Below the pieces are notes generated by a model. It did not search any database and was not told the DNA's origin. It saw nothing but the letters and a program-made list of their open reading frames with translations. From CBDUXP01 sp965371225 [NCBI: uncultured bacterium] (GTDB lineage Bacteria > Abyssobacteria > SURF-5 > CBDUXP01), in NCBI GenBank assembly GCA_965371225.1, contig CBDUXP010000003.1, positions 1-64,000 on the forward strand: 64,000 bases of DNA, read 5' to 3'. Positions 7,627-16,958 of this stretch are shown in pieces (within the stretch, counting starts at the first letter, position 1; each line of letters starts with the position of its first letter). The position numbers were made by a program, and so were the translations under genes.

Positions 7627-9858
7627 ATGATTCATTTCGACGCTGCGACGCGCGTGTTCCACCTGCTGGGGGCTCGCAGCTTTTACGCGTGTCGGGTGGA
7701 TGACGGGGGCCGCGTGGTGCACGTGGGTTGGGGCCCGCGCCCCGCCGGCCTGGGCGACGCGCCGGTGGTGAGCGGTCGCCTGCCCACCGACGCGGCGCCG
7801 TGGGCGGGACAGGACACGCAGGTGCAGCCCGATGAGGTGCTCACCTTCGGGGACTACAGCTATCACGAGGTGACGCTGAAGGTCGCGTTTCCGACGGTTG
7901 CCGGGACGCTCGCCGCCGGGGAAGCGCCGCACGTGCCGGTGCGCGACGTGCGCCTCCGGTACGCCGACCACGACGTGGTGACGGATGCGCAGCCCGGGTT
8001 CGCGCCCACGCATGGCCGGCCCACGTGGCAGACGGCGGATCGGGAGACGCTGCGCATCCGCCTGGAGGACCCGGTGCACCCCTTCGGCGTGACGCTGTGC
8101 CTGCGGCTGACGCCGGAGCACGACGTCATCGAGCGGTGGCTGGAACTGGAGAACCGGGGCGCCGAACCCGTCGCGGTGGAACAATGTTTTTTCGGCAGCC
8201 TGCACTTGCCGGCGGGGCCGGTCGAGCTGACCCACTGCACGGGGGCGTGGGCGGCGGAGTTTTCGACGGAGCGCCGGCAATTACCCGTGGGGCAGACGGT
8301 GCTCGAAAGCCGCACCATCCACACGGGTTGCACGCACCATCCCTTCTTCTTGGTGAATCGCTGCGGCCAGGCGTGGGAGGACAGCGGCGTGGTGTACTTC
8401 GGGCAGCTCGCGTACAGCGGGAACTGGCGCCTCGCGTTCGAGCACCGGCCGGACGGCGCGACGGTGGTACACGGTGGATACAACCCGTTCGATTTCGCGC
8501 TGACGCTGGAGCCGGGTGCGCGGCACGCGACGCCCGCGCTCGTGCACGGCTGCAGCGATGGCGGCTGGGGGGGCGCCAGCCGCCGCATGCACGCGTTCAT
8601 CCGCGAGCGGGTGCTGCCCCGGCCGGCGGAGGGGCCGGAGCTGCGGCCCGTGCTGTTCAACAGTTGGGAGGCGACGTACTTCGACGTGACCCCCGACGGC
8701 CAAGCGGCGCTCGCGCGGCAGGCCGCCGACCTGGGCGTGGAACTGTTCTGCGTGGACGATGGCTGGTTCGGGGGCCGGCGGTATCAGGACGCCGGGCTCG
8801 GCGATTGGGTCGTCAGCCCCGACGTGTTCCCGGACGGCTTGCAGCCGCTCATCGATGAAGTGCGCGGCCTCGGTATGCGCTTCGGGCTCTGGGTCGAGCC
8901 GGAGATGGTCAATCCCAACTCCGATCTCTACCGCGCGCATCCCGAATGGGTGCTGCACTTTCCCGGCCGGCCGCGGACGACGGCGCGCGATCAGCTCATC
9001 TTGGACCTCGGGCGCTCCGAGGTGGTGGAGTATCTCTACACCGCGCTGGACGCCCTGGTGGCGGAGTACGCCATCGACTTCTTCAAGTGGGACATGAACC
9101 GCGCGGCGACGGAGCCGGGATCGGTCGTGGGGAAAGCCATCTGGCGCGCGCACACGGCCGGGGTGTACGCGCTCATGGACCGGCTGCGCTGCGCGCATCC
9201 CCACCTGACCATCGAAAGCTGTTCTAGCGGCGGCGCCCGCATCGATGCCGGCATCCTGGCGCGCACGGACCAGGTCTGGACGAGCGACAACACGGACGCT
9301 TTCGACCGGGTGCGTATTCAGGAGGGGTACAGCCTCGCGTATCCGGCGCGCGCGATGGAATGCTGGGTGACGCACGAGCGGAACCATCAGACCGGGCGCC
9401 GGCTGAGCCTGGACCTGCGCTTCGATGTCGCCATGCGCGGCGCCCTGGGTATCGGGAGTGACTTGAACGCGCTGGACGACCGCGAGCGCCGGACGTACGC
9501 GGAATACATCGCGTTCTACAAGCGCATCCGACCCATCGTGCAGACGGGGACGTGCTATCGCCTGCAACGGCTGGAAGAAGCGGGCGCGTCCATCGTGCAA
9601 TACGTCCTGCCCGACGCCAGCGCGGCGGTCTACTCCGTCGTGGTGGTGGACCGGCGCGTGGGCCAGCGGCTCCCGCCCGCGCGGCTGCGTGGCCTGGATC
9701 CCGCGGCGAGCTATCGGGCGGTGGACCGGGAGGCGACCGAGATCTTTCGCGCGACCGGCACCGAGTTGATGGCGCTCGGGCTGCCGGGCAACGTGGGCGG
9801 CGGGTGGTATGTTCCCGGATATAGCCGCACGCTGCACCTCATGGCGGACCATGCCTGA
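7627..9858 (+). CDS. Alpha-galactosidase, glycoside hydrolase family 36
   Basis: A 743-residue protein matching the full GH36 layout: an N-terminal beta-sandwich, a central TIM barrel and a C-terminal beta domain. The nucleophile is Asp489 in FFKWDMNR and the acid/base is Asp554 in TSDNTDAFDR. The barrel motifs DDGWFGGR, GLWVEPEMV and ESCSSGGARID are all present. It releases terminal alpha-1,6-galactose from oligosaccharides such as melibiose or raffinose. There is no signal peptide, so it should be cytoplasmic, yet no sugar transporter is adjacent. Its last 8 bases overlap the next gene, suggesting translational coupling. Confidence 0.9.
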   Translation: MIHFDAATRVFHLLGARSFYACRVDDGGRVVHVGWGPRPAGLGDAPVVSGRLPTDAAPWAGQDTQVQPDEVLTFGDYSYHEVTLKVAFPTVAGTLAAGEAPHVPVRDVRLRYADHDVVTDAQPGFAPTHGRPTWQTADRETLRIRLEDPVHPFGVTLCLRLTPEHDVIERWLELENRGAEPVAVEQCFFGSLHLPAGPVELTHCTGAWAAEFSTERRQLPVGQTVLESRTIHTGCTHHPFFLVNRCGQAWEDSGVVYFGQLAYSGNWRLAFEHRPDGATVVHGGYNPFDFALTLEPGARHATPALVHGCSDGGWGGASRRMHAFIRERVLPRPAEGPELRPVLFNSWEATYFDVTPDGQAALARQAADLGVELFCVDDGWFGGRRYQDAGLGDWVVSPDVFPDGLQPLIDEVRGLGMRFGLWVEPEMVNPNSDLYRAHPEWVLHFPGRPRTTARDQLILDLGRSEVVEYLYTALDALVAEYAIDFFKWDMNRAATEPGSVVGKAIWRAHTAGVYALMDRLRCAHPHLTIESCSSGGARIDAGILARTDQVWTSDNTDAFDRVRIQEGYSLAYPARAMECWVTHERNHQTGRRLSLDLRFDVAMRGALGIGSDLNALDDRERRTYAEYIAFYKRIRPIVQTGTCYRLQRLEEAGASIVQYVLPDASAAVYSVVVVDRRVGQRLPPARLRGLDPAASYRAVDREATEIFRATGTELMALGLPGNVGGGWYVPGYSRTLHLMADHA

Positions 9859-11299
9859 GCGCCGCGGTCTTGCCGGTCGGAACGCGGTGGCCGCCCTCCG
9901 CTGGTGTCTGTGCGTGGGCGTTCTGTGCTGCGGCTGCGACGGGTTGCTCGGTCGCGAGGAACCCGCGCGCGCACCGACGGAGCTTGAGCGGATCGTCGAG
10001 AAGCTGAATGTGGTAGAAAGCCCCGCCTCCGGCCCGTTCGTCTACCTCACCTGGCAACGCGATCCGAGCACGACCATGACGGTCAACTACCACTCGGCCG
10101 AAGGGGACGTGCCCAGCGTGGTGTACTACGACACGGTGTCGCACGCGGGGAAGGCGCCCGCCGCGTATGCCCATCAGGCCGTGGGCCGCGCACATCGCAT
10201 CGCCAAGCTGGCGGCGAGTCCCGTCATCCACTGGGTCGAACTGACCGGCCTCACGCCGGGCGCGGCGTACTATTTTGTGACCGGCCACCCCGAGGCGACG
10301 GAATACCGGTTCCGCACCATTCCCGACGACGGCCGCGCCTTGCGCTTTGTGGTGGGGGGAGACATGGGGATCTCGCCCGCCACCGTGCCCCCGCTCCTCA
10401 TCCAGGCGGCCCGGCAGGACCCGCACTTCGCCGTCATCGGCGGCGACGTGGCGTATGCCAACGGCCGCTTATCCGCGCCGGCCGTGCGGCGGTGGAACGC
10501 GTGGCTGGCGAACTGGCAGGTGCACATGGTGACGCCGGACGGGTACCTGATCCCCATGGTCATCGCCATCGGCAACCACGAGGTCCGGGGGATGTTCGAC
10601 GGGGCGCCGTATCAGGCGCCCTTCTACTTCTGCTACTTCGCGCAACAGCCCGGCCCCTGCGCGGGGCGTGACGGGTTGTGCGCGCAAGGCGGCGACGACT
10701 GCGCGACCGCGGCGGGCGACAGCGTGTTCGTGCGGCGGTTCGGCCGCGACGTGGTTCTGCTGTTGCTGGACACCTCGCACGTGCGCCACCACGAGGCCCA
10801 GGTGGCGTGGCTCGAGGCGACTCTCCAGGCGCACGCGGAGACGCCGTTCAAGTTCGCGGCGTATCACGTGCCCCTCTTTCCGAGCTACCGCGCCATGGCC
10901 GGGAAATACGAGGTGCGCGGGCGCACCCATTGGTTGGCGCCGTTTGAGACCGGCTGCCTGACTGCCGCATTCGAGCATCACGACCACCGCCTGAAGCGCG
11001 CGCAGAGCCGCCGGCTCGGCGCCGGGTGCGCGGAACCGGTGTTGTTTGTCGGCGACGGATGCTGGGGGCTATCCCCCAGGCAGGCCGAGACCCCGGACAA
11101 CCCGTACGGGGACTTGGCGGAACTGGCTACCTCGGCCGCGGCGGCCCACTTCTGGCGGGTGGACGTGAGCGGGGGCGTCGCGCGCTTTCGCGCCATGGAC
11201 GCGGACGGCGCGGTGCTCGACGAGGTCGTGCGCCACGCGCCCGACGCCGGCCGGGCGAGCGCGGGGACCGGCGCGCGCGCAGGCGGCACCGTCGAGTAG
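9851..11299 (+). CDS. Purple acid phosphatase-like metallophosphoesterase, probable lipoprotein
   Basis: A 482-residue protein. The N-terminus has a hydrophobic stretch ending in LCVGVLCCGCDG, which could be a lipobox. A fibronectin-like N-terminal domain follows, ending in LTGLTPGAAYYF. The metallophosphatase motifs come in order: GGDMG, GGDVAY, GNHE and YHVPLF, then HHDH near the end. These are the metal ligands of the purple acid phosphatase family. It should hydrolyse phosphate esters in the periplasm. The ATG at 9851 was chosen over an earlier in-frame ATG (9809) because it gives a proper signal sequence; it lies inside the last codons of the galactosidase gene. Confidence 0.8.
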   Translation: MPERRGLAGRNAVAALRWCLCVGVLCCGCDGLLGREEPARAPTELERIVEKLNVVESPASGPFVYLTWQRDPSTTMTVNYHSAEGDVPSVVYYDTVSHAGKAPAAYAHQAVGRAHRIAKLAASPVIHWVELTGLTPGAAYYFVTGHPEATEYRFRTIPDDGRALRFVVGGDMGISPATVPPLLIQAARQDPHFAVIGGDVAYANGRLSAPAVRRWNAWLANWQVHMVTPDGYLIPMVIAIGNHEVRGMFDGAPYQAPFYFCYFAQQPGPCAGRDGLCAQGGDDCATAAGDSVFVRRFGRDVVLLLLDTSHVRHHEAQVAWLEATLQAHAETPFKFAAYHVPLFPSYRAMAGKYEVRGRTHWLAPFETGCLTAAFEHHDHRLKRAQSRRLGAGCAEPVLFVGDGCWGLSPRQAETPDNPYGDLAELATSAAAAHFWRVDVSGGVARFRAMDADGAVLDEVVRHAPDAGRASAGTGARAGGTVE

Positions 11300-11341
11300 A
11301 CTCTGGGGACGCGTGGGGGACCGCGTGGGGGAGGTGGACGT

Positions 11342-13327
11342 ATGGAGTACTTTGTGACCGGGGGGACGGGTTTCATCGGCCGTCATCTCCTGGAGGTGCT
11401 CGTGCAGCGCGGCGGGACCGTGCACTGCCTCGTGCGGGAAGGGTCCCGAAGCCGCCTGGAGGCGCAGGTGCGCTCGTGGGGGCTGGCCGATGGTCAGGTG
11501 CGGCCCGTGGTCGGGGACATCTCCCAACCGCACCTGGGGCTCGAGCCGGAGACGCTCGGGGCGTTGGCCGGGACGATCGACCACTTCTTCCACCTGGCGG
11601 CGGTGTACGACATGCGCATGGACGCCGACACCGGCCAGCGCATGAATGTGGATGGGACCCGGCACGCCATCGACGCCGCCCGGGCCGTAGGGGCGGGCTG
11701 TTTCCATCACGTGAGTTCCATCGCCATCGCGGGCGGGTTCCGCGGCAACTTTCTTGAAGCGATGTTCGATGAGGGGCAGGAGTTCGACCATCCGTATTTC
11801 GAAACGAAGTACCGGTCGGAGCAGCTCGTGCGGGCCCTGACCGACCTGCCGTATCGCATTTACCGGCCCGGCGTGGTCGTCGGCCATTCCAAGACCGGGG
11901 TCATGGACAAGCTGGACGGGCCGTACTACCTGTTCAAAACGCTGCAACGCATTCGCGGGCTCCTGCCCTCGTGGGTGCCGCTGATCGGGATCGAGGGCGG
12001 CCGCATCCCGTTGGTGCCCGTGGATTTCGTGGCGCAGGCCATGGACCATCTGGCGCACGCACCGGGCAATGACGGGCGGACCTTCCACTTGGTGGATCCG
12101 AATCCGCACACCGTGGGCGATGCCATCAACATCATCTGCCGCGCGGCGCACGCTCCGGAGTTCGCCATGCGGCTGGACCTGCACCACTTCGCGCGCCTGA
12201 TTCCGAAGACCGTGCGGAGCATGATCGCCGCGATCCCCGCGCTGCGGAGCGTCGCCAACGGGGTGCTCGACGACATGGACATTCCGCCGTCGCTACTGCG
12301 CTACATCGACCTGCCGACCACGTTTGATACGCGCGAGGTCCGGGCCGCGCTCGACGGGTCGGGGATCAGTTGTCCGCCTCTGGAGGAGTATGCGCCGCAG
12401 ATGTGGGACTACTGGGAGCGCCACTTGGACCCATCGGTGCACCGGCGGCGGGACCTTGCCACCTACCTGGAGGGCAAGGTGGTCGTGGTCACCGGCGCGT
12501 CGAGCGGGATCGGCCTCGACGTGGCGAAGCAGGTGGCGGCCCACGGGGGGGTGCCGCTGTTGGTGGCGCGGAGCGTCGACAAACTGGAAGCGGCCGCCCA
12601 GGCGATCAAGGATGCCGGCGGCGACTGTCGCTACTACCCCGCGGACCTGTCGGATCTCGAGGAATGCGACAAGCTGGTCGCGCGCGTGCTCGACGACTTC
12701 GGGTACATCGACATCCTCGTGAACAACGCGGGGCGGTCCATCCGCCGGTCGATCAAACTGTCATACGACCGGTTTCACGACTTCCAGCGCACCATGCAGT
12801 TGAACTACTTCGGCGCGCTCCGGCTGATCCTCGGTTTCTTGCCCAGCATGACCGAACGCAAGCAGGGCCACATTGTGAACGTCTCGAGCATCGGCGTGCA
12901 GGCGGCCGCCGCGCGCTTCTCGGCCTACATCGCGAGCAAGGCGGCGCTCGATACGTTCTCGCGCTCCCTCGCTATCGAGGTGGTGGGCGACAACGTGCGG
13001 GTCACGCGGATTTACATGCCGCTGGTCCGCACGCCGATGATCGCGCCGACCACCATGTACCGGCACATGCCCACGCTGACCTCCGAAGAAGGCGCGCAGC
13101 TCGTCGTGGATTCGTTCCTGACCCGGCCCAAGACGGTCTCCACCCGGCTCGGCACGTTCGCCGCCGTGCTCGAAGCGCTCCTGCCAAACGTCTCGGAGCG
13201 CATTCAGAACATCGCCTTCAAGGTGATGCCGGAAAGTGCGGCCGCCACGGGCAAGCGCGAACTCGACCAGGAAGTCACCGTCGAAGCCGTGGTGCTCTCG
13301 AACCTGCTCCGCGGTATGCACCTGTAG
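11342..13327 (+). CDS. Two-domain fatty acyl-CoA reductase (alcohol-forming), Marinobacter FAR / mycobacterial AcrA1 type
   Basis: A 661-residue fusion of two Rossmann domains. Residues 1 to about 370 form an extended SDR: the nucleotide motif is TGGTGFIG and the catalytic pair lies in YFETK. Residues about 378-650 form a classical SDR with TGASSGIG, NNAG, VSSIG and YIASK. The architecture, length and many segments (IEGGRIPLVPVDFV, NNAGRSIRRS, DRFHDFQRTMQLNYFG) match from memory the Marinobacter fatty acyl-CoA reductase that makes fatty alcohols for wax esters. Mycobacterial AcrA1-type proteins share this form. It would reduce acyl-CoA to aldehyde and then alcohol with NADPH. No wax ester synthase is visible in the window. 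A TAGACT hexamer at 11297-11302 may be its -10. Confidence 0.85.
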   Translation: MEYFVTGGTGFIGRHLLEVLVQRGGTVHCLVREGSRSRLEAQVRSWGLADGQVRPVVGDISQPHLGLEPETLGALAGTIDHFFHLAAVYDMRMDADTGQRMNVDGTRHAIDAARAVGAGCFHHVSSIAIAGGFRGNFLEAMFDEGQEFDHPYFETKYRSEQLVRALTDLPYRIYRPGVVVGHSKTGVMDKLDGPYYLFKTLQRIRGLLPSWVPLIGIEGGRIPLVPVDFVAQAMDHLAHAPGNDGRTFHLVDPNPHTVGDAINIICRAAHAPEFAMRLDLHHFARLIPKTVRSMIAAIPALRSVANGVLDDMDIPPSLLRYIDLPTTFDTREVRAALDGSGISCPPLEEYAPQMWDYWERHLDPSVHRRRDLATYLEGKVVVVTGASSGIGLDVAKQVAAHGGVPLLVARSVDKLEAAAQAIKDAGGDCRYYPADLSDLEECDKLVARVLDDFGYIDILVNNAGRSIRRSIKLSYDRFHDFQRTMQLNYFGALRLILGFLPSMTERKQGHIVNVSSIGVQAAAARFSAYIASKAALDTFSRSLAIEVVGDNVRVTRIYMPLVRTPMIAPTTMYRHMPTLTSEEGAQLVVDSFLTRPKTVSTRLGTFAAVLEALLPNVSERIQNIAFKVMPESAAATGKRELDQEVTVEAVVLSNLLRGMHL

Positions 13328-13366
13328 CGCCGGCCCGCCCCCCGAGCCGGGGGCTGCCTCCGTTAG

Positions 13367-14140
13367 TTAGCGTTGCCGATGCACCATGGTCGCCTTCGGT
13401 TGCGCCGTCGGCATGATGATGACCTCGTGAATGGACACGTGCGGCGGGCGCGTCGCGGCGTATACCACCGCGTCGGCCACGTCTGCGCCGGTCAACGGTT
13501 GCACGCCCGTATACGGTTGTTTTGCCCGTTCCGCGTCGCCGTGAAAGCGCACGAGACTGAACTCCGTCTCGCACAGCCCGGGATCCACCGTCGTCACCCG
13601 CAGGCCGGTGCCGAGCAGGTCCTGGCGCAAACCATCCGTAATGGCGGCGACCGCGCGCTTCGACGCGCAGTACACGTTGCCGCGGGGATAGGTTTCGTGC
13701 CCGGCGATGGAGCCGATATTAATGATGTGGCCGCCGCCGCGGTCCACCATGCCCGGCGCCACCGCCCGCGTCACCCACAGCAGCCCCTTCACGTTGGTAT
13801 CGATCATCTCGTCCCAGTCCTGGGCGCTCCCCTCATAGAGCTTGTCCAGGCCGCGGCTCAGTCCCGCGTTGTTCACCAGAACCTCGATGGGCTGCCACGC
13901 CGGCGGGAGGCCGGTCACGGCCGCGTTCACGGCCGCCCGGTCCCGCACGTCCAGCGTGAAGGTATGGGACTTGGTGCCGTGCGCGTCCCGCAGTTCACCG
14001 GCGAGCTGCTCCAGCCGCTCACCGCGCCGGGCGCACAAGAGCAGCTTGACGCCGAGCGGGGCGAAAGCGCGCGCACAGGCTTCGCCAATCCCCGCACTCG
14101 CGCCCGTGACGAAGACTACGCGGTTCTCGAGATCGTACAT
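13367..14140 (-). CDS. NADP-dependent short-chain dehydrogenase, YdfG-like
   Basis: A 257-residue classical SDR. Visible motifs: TGASAGIG (cofactor), NNAG, a serine in INIGSIAG, and YCASK (Tyr and Lys catalytic). Arginines after the first strand (CARRGERL) suggest NADP. The sequence is closest to the YdfG/3-hydroxy-acid and serine dehydrogenase group, with VDPGLCETEFS and VHEVIIMPT-like features near the end. The ATG at 14138-14140 was preferred to an upstream in-frame start because SDRs begin just before the first strand and GGGAGAG lies upstream. It converges on the acyl-CoA reductase gene. Confidence 0.85.
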   Translation of the reverse strand: MYDLENRVVFVTGASAGIGEACARAFAPLGVKLLLCARRGERLEQLAGELRDAHGTKSHTFTLDVRDRAAVNAAVTGLPPAWQPIEVLVNNAGLSRGLDKLYEGSAQDWDEMIDTNVKGLLWVTRAVAPGMVDRGGGHIINIGSIAGHETYPRGNVYCASKRAVAAITDGLRQDLLGTGLRVTTVDPGLCETEFSLVRFHGDAERAKQPYTGVQPLTGADVADAVVYAATRPPHVSIHEVIIMPTAQPKATMVHRQR

Positions 14141-14219
14141 GCGTGTGGTTCTCTCCCTCTGTCCGCACACGCGGCGTGCGGGATGAGGCGGGGTGCCGAC
14201 ACCTCGCGCGGGGACCCGA

Positions 14220-14927
14220 CTACATACCCGACTTGGCGATGCCGACCGTGCCGCATGCGACGCGCGCGCCCGCGTTCCCCGTCGGCTGGCCGCCGTCGTC
14301 CCGCTTCGCGTGCACGATGACGCCGCGGCCCACGATCGGACTCTTCATCCCCGCGATGGAGATGTTGTTCAGCATGCCCTCGTACCGGGCGTCCCCGTTG
14401 GCGTCGGCGCTCAGGTTACCGAGGTCGCCGGCGTGGCGCGTCGGGGTGGCCGGCAGCGCGTGGGCCACGGCGTGGGGATTGTAATGGCCGCCGGCGCTCT
14501 TCCCGTTCGACCCGCTGCAGTCGCCGTACTCGTGCAGGTGGAAGCCGTGCGTGGTATTCGGCGGCAGCCCGGACACCTGGGCCGTCACGTGGACCCCGTC
14601 GCCCATGCGCATGAAATGCACCGTGCCGTGCGCGTTGTTGCCCGCCGTGGGCCGCAGGACCGCGACGGCGTGGGAGAGGCCGTGGAACGCCGCCGCATGT
14701 TCTTTGTGTTGCTCATGTATACCGGCGTGGTACGGCTGCGACGCCGGAGCCGAGGCCGGAGCTGACGCCGGGGCTGACGCCGGCCCCTGGGCTACGTGCA
14801 GGTGGCCGGCCGCGCCGTCGTGCGCGTGGACGGGCGCGCTCCCGGCGATCAGGATCGCTGCGCCGAGGGCGGACGCCATGCTCAGACGCCAGGCGGGCGC
14901 CGATAGTTCAGGATGCAGATGGGCCAT
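14220..14927 (-). CDS. sodC: Periplasmic Cu/Zn superoxide dismutase
   Basis: A 235-residue protein with an export signal (hydrophobic run LGAAILIAGSAPVHA) and then an Ala/Pro/Ser repeat linker, with PASA repeated at about 49-62. The SOD domain carries the copper histidines in GFHLHEYGDC, the bridging histidine region GGHYNPH, and the last copper histidine in VIVHAKRDD. The two structural cysteines (GDCSG and VACGTVG) are present. It converts superoxide to peroxide and oxygen in the periplasm. The start has a GAGGAG site 9 bases upstream. Confidence 0.92.
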   Translation of the reverse strand: MAHLHPELSAPAWRLSMASALGAAILIAGSAPVHAHDGAAGHLHVAQGPASAPASAPASAPASQPYHAGIHEQHKEHAAAFHGLSHAVAVLRPTAGNNAHGTVHFMRMGDGVHVTAQVSGLPPNTTHGFHLHEYGDCSGSNGKSAGGHYNPHAVAHALPATPTRHAGDLGNLSADANGDARYEGMLNNISIAGMKSPIVGRGVIVHAKRDDGGQPTGNAGARVACGTVGIAKSGM

Positions 14928-15003
14928 GGGATGATCTCCTCAACACTCGAAAGTGAGAATTTGCTTGGTAAGTGCAGACCCGGCTGGCGATCCGCGGGGC
15001 CGC

Positions 15004-15009
15004 ATTATA
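15004..15009 (-). promoter_or_regulatory. Perfect -10 hexamer upstream of sodC
   Basis: On the minus strand this reads TATAAT, about 77 bases upstream of the sodC start. No convincing -35 hexamer is present in the GC-rich sequence behind it. Confidence 0.45.
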
Positions 15010-15044
15010 CCGGACGGCCGATTGCTCAGGCGTCTGGCGCGCGT

Positions 15045-15407
15045 TTACGCCCCGTCCAGCGCGACGATGACGGGTACCGACCGCGTGTACCCGCCGAAGG
15101 GCCGCGAGAGGCGCGCCAGCAGATACTTGCGCAGGACATGGCCGACCGCGGTTTCCCATTCCGCGGGATCGTCCACCACGCGGGCCGCGCCTCGCAGGTT
15201 CGTGCCGGCAATCTCCATCGTCACGGCGCCGTTCGCACGGATGTTCCGGCACCACTGCGGCTCGTCCTTCCCGCCCGCAAGGTAGGCCCTATCGCCGTCG
15301 AGCACGAACCAGAGGGTCACGGTCCGTGGCTGCCCCGACTTGCGCCCGGTGGTCGTCAAGCGGCAGTTCCATTTGCGGTTGAGGCGTGCGTGGTCCGGGG
15401 AGGTCAC
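15045..15407 (-). CDS. Deazaflavin (F420)-dependent nitroreductase-family protein
   Basis: A 120-residue split-barrel protein. TTTGRKSGQPRTVTLWF is the hallmark of the Ddn/F420H2-dependent reductase family, and WCRNIRAN is the second conserved segment. Family members use reduced F420 to reduce quinones or other small molecules in the cytoplasm or at the membrane. The substrate is unknown. Two luciferase-like proteins elsewhere in the window support F420 use by this organism. Confidence 0.8.
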   Translation of the reverse strand: MTSPDHARLNRKWNCRLTTTGRKSGQPRTVTLWFVLDGDRAYLAGGKDEPQWCRNIRANGAVTMEIAGTNLRGAARVVDDPAEWETAVGHVLRKYLLARLSRPFGGYTRSVPVIVALDGA

Positions 15408-15483
15408 GGCCTCAGTGTAGCGGAGTCCCGGCGGCGGAACACTCAGGCAGCGCCCGGGAGCACGCCGGCCCGTCCGCGCGCCG

Positions 15484-16890
15484 CTAGCGCCAGTCGCGGC
15501 CGCCGCGGCGCCGCTTTTCCATCTCTTCCGGACTGCCGTACCAGGCCGGGTTCTCGTCCGAGGGGGTCAGGCGCCGGCGGCGTTCTTCCAAGTTGAAGCG
15601 TGCATCCTGGCCGTCGCCGGGGGCGCTCCGGGCGGACGCCGGGGTCTCCGCGGGCGCGGCGCGCTCCAGCGCTGCCCGGCGGCGTTCCAGGCGGGCGGGC
15701 CAATCCGCCCGCCCCCAGTTGCCGAAATGCGCCGCCCGGGACGCCCCCCAGGCGTTCGCACTGAAGTAGCGCCCGTTCACCACGCGGCCGCGCGGTAGCG
15801 GACCGTCCCAGGTGCGGTGGACGACCCGGCCGTCCACGACCCCCCAACCCTCGTAGCCGGGGTCCGTGCCCACCATCACCAGGCCCGGTTCCGCGGCGGG
15901 ATGCACGATGACGGAGGTGACGTGGTGCTTCGGGTGCGACTGGGGAATGGCATACAAGGCGTCGGGCACCACTGCACAGACGCTCCACGGCTCTGTGGGG
16001 CCGGCCGCCAGGTACCACACCCCCGCGGCGCAACAGTAGTAGAGACCGCCCGTCTCGAACACGTCTTGCTGCGTGTTGACGCCGACGGCCACGCGGGTGC
16101 CCGGGATGCGCTCGAACACCGGTGCCCCGTAGTACGTCACGTCAAGATGTCGCTCGCCGGCCACGCGCCGCATCTCGACCCGCGCCACTTCCGCGAGGGC
16201 GGCGCGATGTTCGCGCGTGCCCGGAATCGCGGCGAGGACATACCCGCGCTCGTGTTCCGGCGGGATCTCTTTGAACAGGGGGGGGAGCGTCTCCACGGGT
16301 GACCACGCCTCGGTCAGGCGTGGGGCCCGGTACCACCGTCCTCCCACCAGCAAGTAGTAGTGATTGTCCCGCCCATAGAAAAACAGGTCGGCGTCCGTGG
16401 AGCGCACCGCATGGACCCCGCCGGCATCACCGATGCGCTCCAGCACCAACGCGCCTTTCACATTTACGAGGACCGTACGATGCGTCCGGACGTAGACGGT
16501 CGGCCGCGCACTCCGCTTAACGGCCGCCGCACCTTCGGGAGCGGGCAGGGCGGCGAGCGCTTTGGGGACTCGCCCGCGCCGGTCGTACGTCCCCTCCAGT
16601 TCCGGGGCCGTGAGCCAGTACTTGCCCACCCGCGTCCAGAAATGCCCGGTCTCCGTCGCCCGGTAGAGTTTGGCGGAAGCGTTCGCGATGCGCTCCACCG
16701 TGCCCTCCGCGGCGACCGGCAGGTACAGGGGCTCGCCCGCCACCTGCACGACCAGCGCCGGGCCTTCCGTCACGATGATCTGCGTCGCCGCGGCGTCGGC
16801 CACCTGCGCGCACACCGGGCGCGCCAGCACGCACGTAAAGAGGATGGTGGCCACGCCGAGCCGGGGCACCATCGCGCGCGTCGGTTTCAC
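15484..16890 (-). CDS. Exported protein with repeated WYxAP-type modules, function unknown
   Basis: About 468 residues from a GTG at 16888-16890 (GGGGGGG just upstream) or about 462 from the ATG at 16870-16872. The signal sequence LGVATILFTCVLARPVCAQ is followed by at least three copies of a module in which aromatic pairs precede a Gly-x-Trp-Tyr: WTRVGKYWLTAPELEG, YYLLVGGRWYRAPRLTE and YYCCAAGVWYLAAGPTE. The family occurs in several proteobacteria, sometimes labelled carbohydrate-binding, without proven function. The C-terminus is highly charged and rich in Arg and Glu. The open frame continues upstream to 17709, but that part is antisense to the hydrolase gene and is not used. Confidence 0.65.
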   Translation of the reverse strand: MKPTRAMVPRLGVATILFTCVLARPVCAQVADAAATQIIVTEGPALVVQVAGEPLYLPVAAEGTVERIANASAKLYRATETGHFWTRVGKYWLTAPELEGTYDRRGRVPKALAALPAPEGAAAVKRSARPTVYVRTHRTVLVNVKGALVLERIGDAGGVHAVRSTDADLFFYGRDNHYYLLVGGRWYRAPRLTEAWSPVETLPPLFKEIPPEHERGYVLAAIPGTREHRAALAEVARVEMRRVAGERHLDVTYYGAPVFERIPGTRVAVGVNTQQDVFETGGLYYCCAAGVWYLAAGPTEPWSVCAVVPDALYAIPQSHPKHHVTSVIVHPAAEPGLVMVGTDPGYEGWGVVDGRVVHRTWDGPLPRGRVVNGRYFSANAWGASRAAHFGNWGRADWPARLERRRAALERAAPAETPASARSAPGDGQDARFNLEERRRRLTPSDENPAWYGSPEEMEKRRRGGRDWR

Positions 16891-16958
16891 CGCCCCCCCT
16901 GCCCGCTCACCCGCATGCGCCCAGTGTAGCAGCGCCGCGCGGCCGGCCTTGCGCCCGG

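Noticed and set aside
7430-7630. Plus-strand frame before the galactosidase gene
   Set aside because: No ribosome-binding site, no motif, composition of random GC-rich sequence.
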